A stretch of 64,000 bases of DNA from Enoplolaimus lenunculus (GCA_030248215.1 JASANG010001546.1:434001-498000); one strand, 5' to 3'. Positions 34,077 to 46,760 are shown, counted from the stretch's first letter. Numbers and translations are program-made. Notes: a model not told the origin generated them from the sequence alone.

Positions 34077-34276
34077 CATGTAAAGATCAGGGGCGGAGAG
34101 TTTTTCTGTGACACTAGAATAGAGTAAGCATAAGGTTTAGACAATTTTTTTTGCTTGGCTTAGGCTTAGGCTTAGCAATATGCTCATTCTTATGTTTAGG
34201 TTTAGGCTTCAGGCTAAGGCTTAAACTTAGGAATTATGATTATAATACTGTTAAGCCCCAGTTTTTTACATTGGCA
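34077..34276. mobile_element. TeloMITE subfamily 1
   Basis: CATGTAAAGATCAGGGGCGG at the left, TTTTTTACATTGGC at the right, with TTAGGCTTAGGCTTAG hexamers inside. Confidence 0.8.
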
Positions 34277-34454
34277 ACGACTAGAAACAGCAATACAAGA
34301 TACACGATTAAAAAACAAAACATTGCCTAATAATACAATATTAGTTCTGACAGTCGGTCTAACCTGAATTTATATGTTAGCCAGGACAATCAGTTGTTTG
34401 TCATCGTCATTCTTGCCTTGAGCCCGCAAAGTATATGCCACATTACATTTGTTG

Positions 34455-34633
34455 GCCCATGTATAGAAAGGGCCATAACAGTAGTATAAGCATATACCTA
34501 AACCTAACCTATATGGGTAATAATGAGCTTTTACCTACGCCTAAGTCTAAGTAAAAAATTTGTCTAAAGCTCAAGCTTTCTTCATTGCAGTCCCACAGGA
34601 AAAGGTCTCGCCGCTGATCTTTACGTATGGGCC
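34455..34633. mobile_element. TeloMITE subfamily 1
   Basis: GGCCCATGTATAGAAAGGGC at the left, GCTGATCTTTACGTATGGGC at the right, with CCTAAACCTAACC and CCTACGCCTAAG words inside. It starts about 180 bp after the previous copy. Confidence 0.8.
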
Positions 34634-35202
34634 CATTTGTTAAGCGTACGGTGATTTTCAAAAATAATGAGTGAATACTTGTTGCGCAAAGGAAATGAAC
34701 ACATTTATTGTTGGCACACATTTTCAATTCTGGCATTTTTTGTTATTTTATAGTTGAAATTTCAGGTTCACGGTATAACTCTGTGACAGTTTCGCAAAGT
34801 TATGGATTCGTAAACAAACTCGTTCAAATTTTTATTGCTGTTAGAAAATGAGCTTAAATCGGCTGATTTAAAACAGACACAACCACAACGTTTTGTACTC
34901 ATTAACGTTTGTAAAAAACGAAAATTTTCACAACGAAAATTGCCGAAAACTTACAGCAAATATACTTTGGAAGCCGGAAATGTAGGTTTGATTTGCTGTT
35001 TGAGTTGGAACCAGAAATACACACAAATGATGAAAGGGGATGGTATTTTGCTGTAATAAATTGGGGATAAGTTTCGAATATCTTTCTATTATATATAAAG
35101 TAAGTGTAATAATTTACGTTTTGCATACATATTATTAAAACTAAATTGTAGTTGCAAAAGCCAGCTGTTTCCGTTGCCAACTTAATGATACTTAACAACA
35201 AC

Positions 35203-35303
35203 GATAATAGTAATAATAATAACAATAATAATTATAATAATAATAATAATAATGGTAATAATAATAACAAAAATACTTATGATAATAATAACAATAATAA
35301 TAA
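35203..35303. repeat. AAT microsatellite
   Basis: About 100 bp of imperfect AAT/ATA trinucleotides (TAATAATAATAACAATAATA and on), lying 160 bp from the inner boundary of the right inverted-repeat arm. Confidence 0.9.
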
Positions 35304-36106
35304 ACGAGTATTTTAAAATGTTAAAAGTTGCAGATATTGCAAACATTTTTGCAGTATGGCCGCGGGCACATTTTAATATCCTATCGGTGCTTAAACCACT
35401 GTCTTTGTTGCTTTACGTTATTAGCTGTCAAATATCGCGATTTAACTGAACTCAAAAATATTTTATTATGCAAATAAATGGTAAAAGTCAGTTCCATTGG
35501 CAACAATCAACCAAATCATTGTCGAAGAATTTATGAAAATCGCTACGAAACATTTGATTTGGTTTGATTTTTAGATCTGAAGGAATTTTTTAATTTCACT
35601 GAAAAGTTTACCGCCGTCAGACAGGAAATTGAAACAAAACACACGACATCCAGAGAGGAAAACTAGCGAAATTTATTAAAAGAAACAAACAAATAAAAGT
35701 GTTCACTGTCCAAAATGCCAACTTTTATTATGGAAAATAACGGAATTTTTTAAACAAATATTGAAATATTTGGATGATTTCACCAAGTTTTTACGAATTT
35801 GTAAAGCCTACGGCATTTACGGCAAATTCATTGGCCAGAAAACGTCTTCAAATCAGTGAAATCTGAAATTTTAAACAAATTAATTTACAGAAAAGTTCTA
35901 AAAACTGTTCATTGTTTTACAGGGAATTTGTGTTCCACAAGGAAGGAAAACATTCGTTGGCAAAAACGTCCAATGTGAAAGACAGACAGACACAAATACA
36001 TCGTTTGTGGATACAGACAGGCTTTTTTCAGTTGGCATTGTCTCTAAATGTGAATCTTTGATCGTTGGCCTGAATTGGCATTTTGAGAGAAGAATCGAGT
36101 TATTGT

Positions 36107-39100
36107 TTATCGTCGCGTGCCATCTTCAAAGAACACACCGCCATCAAGAGCACAGTATTTCGGACATACACCACGTTCACCAGCAGGTCCAGGAGGTCCA
36201 GGGGGTCCATTTGGTCCAGGTCGGCCGTCTTGGCCAGGATTACCAGGTTGACCAGCAGGGCCTCGTGGTCCAGGTCCGCCAGGCTGTGCGCTTGTTCCAG
36301 GACGGCCATCAGGACCAGGTGGACCTGGTGGACCAGGTGGACCATTCGGACCAGGATCTCCAGGTGTTGGTGGAGTGCTTTCTGCAGGTCGACCTGGTTC
36401 TCCTGGTTGACCGTCACTGCCTGGTCGGCCTGAATCACCCGGAGGTCCTGGTGGTCCTGGTCGGCCTGGGTTGCCATCGTTCGCTGGACGGCCAGGGTTG
36501 CCTGGACGGCCAGGATCACCTGAAAAACAAGCGATTCCATACATTAATCAGGAATCCTTAAATAAGACAATTTTTCGATGTAATGCACGAGGTTATCAAC
36601 GCCCTAAAACATTTGTATTCTCCTATATCGCGTTTATTTTACACCAAATATGACATCCCTGCGTTTAGAGATGGCAAAAAATTTTAAACATCTGTTATCT
36701 TCTGTATGCATCAAAACTGCACCAAAATAGTTTTTCTGTTCTAAATTTTAATTTAAGTTTTAAAAAATTGACTGAAAGGAAAAAATGTAATTTACAGCCG
36801 TATTTTAGGCTGTAAAAATTTGTCCTTGAAATAAGCAAAACCAGAATTAAATTCCCTAAAAAGTTCATTTTTTCGTCTCTCGATTATTTCGGGAGGGATT
36901 TTATTCCCTGTCCCTGAAATGTTGACAATATTTGGAGATTTAAACGCAATGTTTTTAGGTCAAAATGTTATGTATATAATAGGCACATACATACATGCCT
37001 TACATATATTTTGATGATATCAACTATTGTTTAAATTTACATCCTGGTTTTTACACATTTTTGTGTTAAAAAATTAAAAAAAATATATTTAAAAATACGC
37101 AAAATGTCAGTTTTGCTGATTTGCACTAAAGTCTCCGTAGTGAAATTCACTCGACCATGAAACTTTAAACGCTTTTCTGCGACAAAATTAGTAATTTTAT
37201 TTCAACAGCAAAACAGTCGTTTTTGCATTGTTTTGAAGAGAAAAACGCCATTTTATGCAACTTTTATGTCACAAAACTGACGAATTTTAAAATTTTTTGA
37301 GCAAAAAACGAGCAAAGATAAATTAACACACAAACTCAACACAACTGGGGCATCCAGGAACTGGTCCTTTGTAAGACTTTCTTGCTGGGCCTCAGGAGCT
37401 GGACCTTGAACCTTAATGCCGGATACAACCGCGAGTTTTGCCTCCGTCTTCGGCTAAATTTCCATGACTGCTTTCTCTGCCTCTGGTATTCTGCTTTAAG
37501 TCCATCTCCGGTTGCATTCCGTTTTTCTAATTTTCAGCCACGGCAACAACTTAAACATGGCTGTTAAGTTTAGCAAATAAATACGCTGTCATTAGTGAAT
37601 TAGTTTAACCAAGAGTGGATAATGACCATTTTCTGTGCAACTGAGTAAATTCTGTGAACAAAAGAATGTATCCAGCGAACTTTGCGTTATGGCTGACTCC
37701 CTCTTATTTAAGGGATATCTATGCCGTTTTTGTTTGCAACTCAAATTGTTTCGGTGGTACATTTTGTTCCGCACATTTTTAACAAAAGTTGCACACTCCT
37801 GTCTAAGAGTGATCATCGACTCTTGGTTTAACCTTAAAGAACATTTTACCTCGGGGTCCGCCGGGTCCAGGAGGTCCAGGAGGTCCAGGTGGGCATGGTC
37901 GGCATGGAGGTGGCGTTGGTTCTTCGCAGACGGCGGATGGACGGCCTGGGAAGCCTGGTTGTCCTGGCATTCCTGGATAGCCATGGCGACCATTAGCGCC
38001 TGGTTTGCCTGGTGGACCAGCAACGCCAGGCAAACAGCATCCTGAAACAAGAAAAATACAAGATTCAATTGTCGCTGCAAAAGGTTTCCGATGAAAAAAA
38101 GAGTTTCATACATCCGCCAACGTGAAATAACTGAAAACAAAAATAAAACAGCTAAAAAGTAACAGCCTTGTCAGATACAAAGTGATTTACAGCTCATAAG
38201 TTTCATTTCCTCACACTGTAAATTTCAGTGAGTTGATTTGAACTTAGAATTAGTTGAATCACTCAGTTTGACTTATGACGATCAGAACTCTGAATTTTGA
38301 ATTGATTGAATTCATTCTGAGTGAATTAACTGGCTCACCCATAGTCAACTCAATTCAAAGTGAGAATCAACTCAGCTCAAGGTGAGTTAATGTTTACTGA
38401 TATTAAAATTCAGAAATAACCAACTCGCTAGCTGAACTGATTAATCAACTCATTGGAATTTACAGAGTAAAATTAAAGAAATAAAACAGAAATGTATTAA
38501 TCAAACGACAAAAGAATTTTAAAATAAAACACAAAATAATTGGCTGAGCATTCAAGTTGAAATATTGGCTTTACTGAATTAAGTCTGGTTCAATTCAATG
38601 AAGTTTTATTCAAACCAAAATTCGCTGGTTCAAAAGTTGTGATCTTTTGGGGATTGATGCTATACGCCATAGTGAATATACGAGCATGAATGAACCATTT
38701 ACCCGTCTTACAGGAATTTATTTGACAAAAACGTTCCAGAAGCTTAAATTTAATTGGTTGTTTCGTTTTGTATCAGACAGAATCTTTTTACCAAAAATGT
38801 TCAAATTTTACAATATTTTGCATATTTGAATTTCTCACGGCTTTCCCCAATCATTTCAATTTCAAACAATTCGATTTTTTCTGTTTCATGGACCCTTCTT
38901 GAGTTCATAGCAATATTTTGTCAAAAAGTTAGAAAATTTATACATCTGTTAATTTTTAGCTGGCAAAGAGCAGTGCTGATCCGAGCAGCGATAAAATTAT
39001 CGCTATTGGTCCAATGTCAGGGGCGTCCGCAGAAAATATTGTTATGGTGGCACCGCATAATTTTGGGACGATCTTACAATTGCAACTCAAGATTGCTCAC

Positions 39101-39971
39101 TTTTAAACCGAATCAATTTGGGGGGGGCACGGCCCGCCAATGCTCCATCCCCCCGTGTCACACCCGTGAAAAAGGATCCGGAGTAATCCAATAGCTGACT
39201 CTGGCACTTTAATCAAGGGCTGGAGCCTGAGCAGTGATTTGCTCACAACTGTTTAACCAGTTTACCGTCAAAAACTTAAAGACATTTCACTCAGCTCCGC
39301 AAGCAACGTTGAATGAAACAATGCCGAACTTTTCAACAAAAAACTGTTTCGGCTCCAAAACGAAAAAAAGGCAGATTTGAAATTCATTTTCGTTGTAAAC
39401 AAATTAAAAATGCTGGTTTGTAAACGAATTTCTAACAAAATTTACCTTCACAGCCAGGAGTTTGACGTTTGGCAATTGTGCGGTTTGAGTAGACGGGTCC
39501 ACTGGTGTATGCACCAGTCATCACTTTTCTGGCTGCGCTCTGAAAAAAATTGAAAACAAATTAAAAATTAAACATTAAAAATAAAATATTGTCAACCAGA
39601 ATAAATGGCATCTGCGCCGTTTGAAGAAATGCCATCATTAAATTTATTATCGTCGAACAAAAATCATTTGAGATATTTCAAACGGCAGAAGAAAGCAGAA
39701 TTTTGGTAAACGGGATTAAAGGAAAAATTAACAAATTTTTCACAAAAATCAGGTGAAAACTACAATTTAACATTTTTGAAGAATTTGAAAACAAATCAAA
39801 TCTTACATGGCAAAATTCCATATCGCGTTGAGCAGTTTGTTGCATATACGTCACATAATTGTTTACTGCAGGAAGAGTAACAGCAACGGCCAAAATTGAC
39901 ACAAAACTGAATGCAACTGCAGAATATGCGACAAGCTTGTACGCTTGTTCTCGGGCTCCGTCTTCAACCAT
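36107..39971 (-). CDS. Nematode cuticle collagen, complete (right copy)
   Basis: Four exons, 39971-39807 (ATG), 39539-39446, 38041-37850 and 36519-36107 (TAA), give 287 aa, close to the usual 290-330. Residues 1-40 form the cuticle-collagen N-terminal domain with a hydrophobic signal anchor ([19 protein letters not shown]). R75-T-I-A-K-R80 is a subtilisin-type processing site. It is followed by paired cysteines, a first Gly-X-Y block, a Cys/Pro-rich break and a long second Gly-X-Y block. The tail [19 protein letters not shown] is the conserved family ending. The product should be cleaved, trimerised and cross-linked into cuticle. A GAGCTTAG site 33-40 bases before the ATG could be a spliced-leader acceptor. 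The first two exons lie outside the inverted-repeat arm as far as this window shows. Confidence 0.95.
37632..37803. mobile_element. MITE-A copy in collagen intron (right arm)
   Basis: Counterpart of 822-1000. It ends in AAAAGTTGCACACTCCTGTC and contains GGTGGTACATTTTGTTCC. The insertion predates the duplication. Confidence 0.7.
38213..38469. mobile_element. Foldback MITE, family F (copy in right arm)
   Basis: Counterpart of 158-413, with CACTGTAAATTTCAGTGAGT at one end and CATTGGAATTTACAGAG at the other. It lies in collagen intron 2. Confidence 0.8.
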
Positions 39972-41014
39972 GATTTTGCTATTTTCCGTATTCAAAATCT
40001 AAGCTCAAACCCGTCACAATTTACTAACTTTTAACTTCTGAGAAACGTTTCTGAAAAATATAAGCAACACCGATTCATTGCCGTTAATTAATTGAATTGC
40101 AAAAAAATGCTTAAAGAAATGAACGAAATAAAGAAGGCATTTGAAGTTTTCAAGGCTTCGATTACAAAAATGGAATCATCTGAACATCAGTTGGTTTACA
40201 GTCGCTATTTTAATGAAATCAATTGTGGCCTGTCGGCGACATTGAACTCATTTTCCGATTTTTAACTCAAATCTGGTGCAGGAAAACTGTTCAATTTTAA
40301 TCATTTCAGCTTTCGATTTATGTAATTGTGAAAGTTCGTCAGACCAAAGAATCAGTTTATTCGTTAATCCCAGTTGTGCCAAGGTGTCTTATTCCTAAAT
40401 CAACAGGATTCTGGCAATAAATCCCTTAAATACAGGCGATAACTCAACAAAAATAGTCAGGGATGAAACCAACATCATATTTCACTTAAGTTCAAAAGTA
40501 TTTTTCAGTCTAAACTCAGTGAGAAAACGCAAATCTTAAATGCAAAATGTTTGTTGTTGAGAAACATAAAAGACTGAAACTGCGTTGTTCATCCTTACAA
40601 TTAATATTTTACACCAAAGACCAGTAATGAATGCATGCATTTGTGCAGTCAAAAACAATGTTTTGTGTTGCCCTTAAAATTTGGGGCATCGCACGATGAA
40701 ACTTGGACAGAGGCGGAGACTTGAAAATTTTCAATTTTAAACAATATTTTGTGCTTGAAAATGGACCAACTTTTAACATCTGAGTTGTTTTTGATGCTTA
40801 AACGCGCTTTCTTAATACTTTTTCACCAAAAATGTTTGCATGTTTCCTGTGTGTATGTGTGTCTTTGTGGGTGTCTCGGCATCTTGTGGGTGTCCCCGTT
40901 ATACGACCATGCAACGCCAGGTGACGCTTGTGAATGCACTTGAAGGTGTGGCTGATAATCGGATTTATCACTGCTTGTGTAAATGCATAATGCAACATTA
41001 TTTTTTCAGCGTAC

Positions 41015-41053
<39 letters not shown>

Positions 41054-41789
41054 TATTGCAGTTTTACTATACGCGGCCAAAAAGCCAACACATCTCCTGG
41101 ATGCAACTTAAACTAATGTGTTGCTGCTGAAACAAATTCTCCTACTTTAAGTAAAGCTTCATATTGTAAGACGTTGCATTTTAGTAAATTTAGGACACAC
41201 AAAAACTAAAATGTCAAAATTTAGCGCAACCTAAAATTAAAATTTTTGCACTAAAAACAGGTTTTTTTCTCTGCTCAAAGTCTTGAATTTTAATAAAAAT
41301 TACGTTGATATGTGTTTCAGTGTTGTTTTTATAATCAATTTAGTTCACATTTTAAAATGTCCTCCTGGAGGGCATAAACTGTCTCAACGATGCGGTGTAT
41401 GCGTGTAGTGAAAACACACTAACCAACCTGGTTTTAAAAGCATCATAAGACGTAAATTTTAAAATGTTTAAAACAATTTATGAACGTTTTTCAAAAAAAA
41501 TTATTTAGTCGAGAAGCGAAAATTAAAATTTTAGTCAGAAATGTGTAACCAAGTTTGATATGTGATTGCGTTACCAGTTTTTAAAGCAATGACAGCAGTT
41601 GCAAACACTGAATATGGCTCTTGTAGCCACTTTCACCACTGTTACGTTTAAGCATTAATTTAAGCAAAAAACTCAGTTATGCCTAAGCTTAAGTCTACGT
41701 CTTTAGCCTAAATTCAAGTCTTGTAAGTGTATCAAATTTTGACATCAGTTGGAGTTGGTAAAGTCAAGAGAGGGAATAATCGCTATTTA
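39972..41789. other. Intergenic; one doubtful small frame and a TTA repeat
   Basis: AT-rich. An ATG-to-TAA frame of 52 aa at 40107-40265 (+; MLKEMNEIKKAFEVFKASIT and on) looks mildly protein-like but has no recognisable motif. A (TTA)n microsatellite lies at about 41016-41054. No supported gene. Confidence 0.4.
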
Positions 41790-42039
41790 AGAAGAGTGTG
41801 TCGTGTGTAACTGGGCGCATTCTGTGTTGAAAAAATGTATCCGGCAGGCGTTTCGTGTTAGACTGAACGGTGCGAACAATGACACTTTACGTAGTCGGCA
41901 TGAAACATGCTCCCCTTATAGTTAAATTTAGGGGTATTCATCTGATAGCAACCCCCTCTAAACAAGGGTTCGGCGAAAAACGTAACGCCAGGTGGTACAT
42001 TTTGAACCATGCGGGACCCCATCAATTGCTCACCCTTGT
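41790..42039. mobile_element. MITE-A copy (diverged)
   Basis: AGAAGAGTGTGTCGTGTGTA at the left and CAATTGCTCACCCTTGTC at the right. GTGGTACATTTTGAACCATG and CCCCCTCTAAACAAGGG inside place it in the family. AT-rich foldback sequence (TTCTTATATTTAAGAAATAA) follows near 42180-42360. Confidence 0.75.
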
Positions 42040-43032
42040 CATTATCCATCCTTCGTAAAATTCATATATTGAACTTAGGTAAATAAAACGAGTCAAGTGA
42101 GGATTAGAAAAAACAGTTTGGCTTATGTAAGTAGGCCTTTACCAAAAATAATGCACACAAAATGAATTGTCTTGAATCTTCAAGACTAATTCTTTCTCAA
42201 ATATTTAAGAGAAATTAGTAGCCTTACTCACAGCTCAGAAATTGACGTCTGGAATGGCTAAAAGTAAAATTTCTTATATTTAAGAAATAACTGTTGCCAA
42301 TTTATAAGACATAAATTTCTTTCTTTCAAGAAATGGTTTTCTTTTATTAAAGAATTAATTTTTTTATTTTTATGTACGTAAAACAGTAAAAAAGTTGTTC
42401 GGTTTATATTCTTAATAAGAGTGTGTTTAAATAATCCAATTTTAAGGATATTTCGGGTTGAGCTGAGGCTCCCCCAAACTAAGTTTGTCCTGGACGTATT
42501 TTAGGTTGTAAAGTTGGGGTATTTGGTTGAGGTTAACCCCCACATTTTAGAATCCCTAAAGTTAAAAATTTACTTTGACATAAACCAAAGTCTATACCTA
42601 TTAAGAGCCTATGCGTAAATATGGATTAGTGTGTGAAAGCCAACGGGTTTCACAGACTTTTAAAAAATTTATGTTTCAGAGAACACTTGAAACTGCCGGT
42701 GGAAGGGTACAACCGCTGGCTTAACAGCAAAAAATATAGTGTCATTGAAATCAATTCAATAAAACTTTTTGAATAATTTATGGTGAGAAAATTTTATTGA
42801 AATCCTTACAATTTTTTTATATAACCGTTTCAGGATATGGATACACTCAAGACTGCTGCGCGTCACAGAAGAACAAAATTATATCGAAGCGTTCAATATG
42901 GTTTAAATGGGCAGTTCAGGCCTCGTCGCACATCTCGGAAAATTTGGTTTGTTTGAAATGTTTTGAATTTAAAGTATAAACTTTTCATTCTTAAGTCTTA
43001 TACAAATACGGTTAATAAGTTATTAAGTTATT

Positions 43033-43370
43033 TAGCCCATGTTACTTTAAGGGGCATCCTGGTTTGTGATGGGTCTATAAAGTAGCAGGATTAGATTCTA
43101 GATCACATTTTTTGCTGAAGATTAGGCTTAGGCTTAGGAACACATTTTTGCAACGCTTAGGCTTAGGCTTAGGCTTAGGAACACATGTTTGCTTAGACTT
43201 AGGTTTAGGCTTAGAAACACATTTTTGCAACGCTTAGGCATAGGCTTAGGCTTAGGAACACATTTTTGCAACGCTTAGGCTTAGGAACACATTTTTGCAA
43301 CGCTTAGGCTTAGGCTTAGGCTTAGGAATACGCTTAACCTATTGTTACGCCCCTAAAAGTAACATTGGCC
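43033..43370. mobile_element. TeloMITE subfamily 2 with higher-order TTAGGC array
   Basis: AGCCCATGTTACTTTAAGGG at the left, TACGCCCCTAAAAGTAACAT plus TGGCC at the right. The core (about 43122-43330) has runs of two to four exact TTAGGC units. They are separated by a repeated spacer AACACATTTTTGCAACGC that appears at least four times, forming a higher-order repeat. This is the longest telomere-like tract in the window. Confidence 0.9.
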
Positions 43371-44019
43371 GTTAATTCGTATACGACAAATACGGTTAAT
43401 AAAGTTTTGTAATTTTGTTTTGCGTTGGCGAGTTTTATGTGAATTTTTGTTTATTATTTTTCGACAAACCAAATCGTAAATATTAAAAACATTAATACAC
43501 CAGAGCTTTCTTGCATTTCAATACTCGGTCACTTCTGCAAACCGGTGATACGGTTTTGTCTGCGAGCGGATTTAGCGGAATCGTCCTTTATAAAATAAGT
43601 TGATTTGCGAAAAAAGTGTTTTGGTTTTAACTCTCAATTCTAGAAACCTTTAATCCAGTCCAAGCAGTGAATACTCATGCCGAATTATAAATACCTGCCC
43701 ACTGAGAGACAGGAAGACAGGGAAACTTTAAAACTGCAAATTCTAGGCTTAGGCTTTGGTTTAGGCTTAGCAGACAGTCTCGTACAGTAAACGTGGGCCA
43801 CTATTGAGACAATGATCTGATAAATATCCCGGTTTGAACGCCTCTGTGTTACGTATTAAGAGGAATGCGTATATTATATTAATAGTATTTAACCTACTAA
43901 ATTTTTAGGAATTATTGACGAAACATATTTAAGATATACTTAGATTATTTTCAATGAATAATTAAACAGCTTTTACGTATTTCCATTCATTTATAGTAAA
44001 AAATACTTACACTCAATTT

Positions 44020-44164
44020 TGGGCCAATGTTTTAGTTTAAGGGGCGTAACAGTATATTAAGCGTATTGCTAAGCCTAAGCCTAAGCAAAAAATGTAATCT
44101 AGAATCTAAACGTACTCTTTTATACACTTACCAGAAACCTGGACGCCTTTTAAAGTAACACGGA
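44020..44164. mobile_element. TeloMITE subfamily 2
   Basis: GGGCCAATGTTTTAGTTTAA at the left, GACGCCTTTTAAAGTAACAC at the right, with a short CCTAAGCCTAAGCC core and the CCAGAAACCTGGACGCC signature. Confidence 0.82.
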
Positions 44165-45571
44165 ACCAATTTTGTAAATATTGTTTTTAAGGTCAAACTG
44201 TGTTTAATAATAGATTGTCTTTTTTGTGTATTTTTATACCTTCGTCACAGAATATTTTATTAATAGTAAGTTTCGTTCATTCGATGCGCAGCTCTGCAAC
44301 TTCAGTTGAGTTGAACTTTGACTGTGAATTTTGCGTCATCCTATTTTACTTGTTTTTAGCACACCATTCTGAGATAAATTAATTCAATTTGAGTAAAATT
44401 AAAACGATAAAAATTTGAGATTTGACTCAGTTTGTGTAGTTCCGTAGAGCACATTTCGGAGAGAGTCGTTTTGACTCACTATTCTTTGCAGTGTAAGCAT
44501 GAGTAGAGATAATTAAGCATTCTGAGTTTAATTCAACTTTGAGATAAAAACTTCAACTCAACAGAATTTACAGTGAAGTTGAAATAACAGTATATACAAA
44601 CCTAGTCACCATAAGGACACGGTATTCTATTTATGTGTAAGATAATAAGCTTTGATGTCCACGTCTTAGAATTAGGCTTAAGCTTATTCTTAGGTTAAAT
44701 TTGAGTACAAAGGAAGGTGCACAAGTGCCTAAACTGGCTTAATAAATGTTTACTACAAAATTCGGTATAATGATGGTTTGATATATGTTTGTTTCAGATA
44801 TCAATTTCATTCATAGTTTTTTCGCTTTACTTCTACGTTTACTTCCACGAAAACGAATTATTTATCTGCAAGTAAAGAAAATAACATGTGGTGATAGTGT
44901 TAGTTTTTCCCAGCTTCAATTATAGAATGTTTTGAGTAAAAATTCCTAAAAATAACCAACGACACCAGTTTGTTATTATTTTTGGCTTTTAAGTCAGTCA
45001 ATTTATTGTTAAGCGACCACTCATAGAATGACATTCGACCTAAAGATAATTTTAGAAAAAAGAATAATATGCCAATTTTTCTTAAATTTTCGAATGACAC
45101 CGATTTTCAATACCGAACATACCGGAAACTTTCAGTGAAAAAAATACCAGATTTATTACCGGTACGGGATAGTGAAAAATGCCGGATTTCCCTACCGGAA
45201 CCCGAATTCCAGTTTGCACCCCGATACGTATATATGTATATATGTATGAGTGATGTTCAATACGCCTAGTTTAACTTTTATCGTGTCTAATGAGATTTTG
45301 AGAAATCGAAACGTAACATGTATATTAATAACGAACAGATAATAAACCACGTACCGATTTCAGCTCATGCTATCGTTGTTTTGAAAACAATAATTAGGCT
45401 AAAACATGAAATTGAGCAAGGAAATGTATATATTTCTGACCGTTATTCTCTGATATTCTTTACTGACAGGAGTAGTGAGTAAATATAATTTCTTAGCACC
45501 AAAGCGCAGCTTTTACTTTATAGCAAATTTTAGATTAAAAAATTTAAATTAAGACGTATAAGTACCGTACT
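44165..45571. other. Intergenic, repeat fragments only
   Basis: Half of foldback family F2 near 44416-44494 and remnants of family F to about 44577. At 45070-45240 lie CCGGAAACTTTCAG, TTACCGGTACGGG and CCTACCGGAACC words of a decayed hAT-like repeat. No gene supported. Confidence 0.45.
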
Positions 45572-45920
45572 TACTCTCTAAAAACTTAAACTTAAATTGT
45601 AGCTCAACTAAACTTGAATATCAGTTTAAGTAAAACTTAAATGGTTGGACGGACTAACTAAACTAGAATTTTAAGTTTTACTTAAACTAATGTGTTTTTA
45701 AGCTTAACACGAGTTTAAGTAAACTTATTTTTAGATTAAAGTAACAAGTGCATTCGTGCATCTAAGAGTTCATTAAGTTTAGCTTAAACTGAAAATATGT
45801 AAGATTTTAAATCAGTTTAAGCGTAAGCCTACCTGTAGTTTAGTTAATCTTAAAAGTTAGTTTAATACTGCTGGATTAGCTTAAGCTTAAATCAAGTTAG
45901 TTTAAGCTTTTAGAGAGTAT
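45572..45920. mobile_element. TIR MITE with TA flanks, family I
   Basis: Left end TACTCTCTAAAAACTTAAAC, right end GTTTAAGCTTTTAGAGAGTA. The interior is full of AGTTTAAGT/ACTTAAACT palindromes. If the outer TA is the target duplication, this fits a Tc1/mariner-type non-autonomous element of about 345 bp. Confidence 0.75.
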
Positions 45921-46216
45921 AAAATAGTTCAAAGTTCGGTGTCAAATTTTCTTTCCAAAGAAGTGATCTTGCGGTTTTCTTTAAAAAAGTTGTAATATTG
46001 TCAAGGCATTTGCCGACAATTCAAATATCCAAAACGTACAGTCGAAACCACTAACGGTTCCCAATTGAACTCAGCCTAACTCGCAGAAACACTTTGTGGT
46101 TCTAATAAAAGATTCGAAATTTCAATTGAGAGCTTTAGTTGAATTCAACGTTTGGCTCCCGGAAAGTGTAACTTTTTGTCAAAAATGTACTTTATCGATT
46201 ATATGGCGACGGGTCA

Positions 46217-46760
46217 ACTTATGCAGCGTTCTCGTTACAACCGGGCAGCTTGGGACATGTTTTGTTCCTATTAAACTATTGGGTAACATTTTGTCTGCTT
46301 GTAGACCCCATATCGTATTCAAAAATTCGTATTTGTCTGCTATTATCATGTGTAGGCACCTTTTGTTCTTCAATATCATTATGATTTTCGAGGTATTATC
46401 TGCGAATAAGATATATTTTCAAACGTATGCATGCTTGAGGTAACATACCCAAATTGGCCTGTTGCATATCATATGATACCAGAATATGAAATTTAATTTT
46501 TTGAATTATTAAGCTATGGTTGTATAAGCGACTTTCTGTTGAAAACGTTTTGCAGGCGTGTATTTGGTATTTAAAGCACATTTGTGCCTCTCCCGTTTGA
46601 CTTTTCATTCATTTATCACCACCAAAGATGGCACTGTCCCGCTGAATATAATATTATATTCGTTAAAAATTTGGAATATCATATGATATTCGCATAAATG
46701 TCCCACAGTATCACACGACATACAGTTCCTTGTACACATTGATTATTTGAGAGCGGTGTC
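46217..46760. mobile_element. Degenerate PIF-like non-autonomous element
   Basis: ATGCAGCGTTCTCGTTACAA and the following GGGCAGCTTGGGACATGTTTTG match the left end of 48735-49414. ATCATATGATATTCGCATAA and TGTCCCACAGTATCACACGA match its interior. The right end is decayed. Confidence 0.6.

Larger units (their letters stand above)
35460..38626. repeat. Right arm of large inverted duplication
   Basis: Reverse complement of 1-3198. Match ends sharply at 35460. The outer end at 38626 is simply where the left partner leaves the window. Two differences noticed in about 600 coding bases are silent; intron and flank carry scattered substitutions and indels. Confidence 0.95.

Noticed and set aside
46096-46443. 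+ strand open frame of 115 codons
   Set aside because: Most of it lies in a decayed PIF-like element; no motif.
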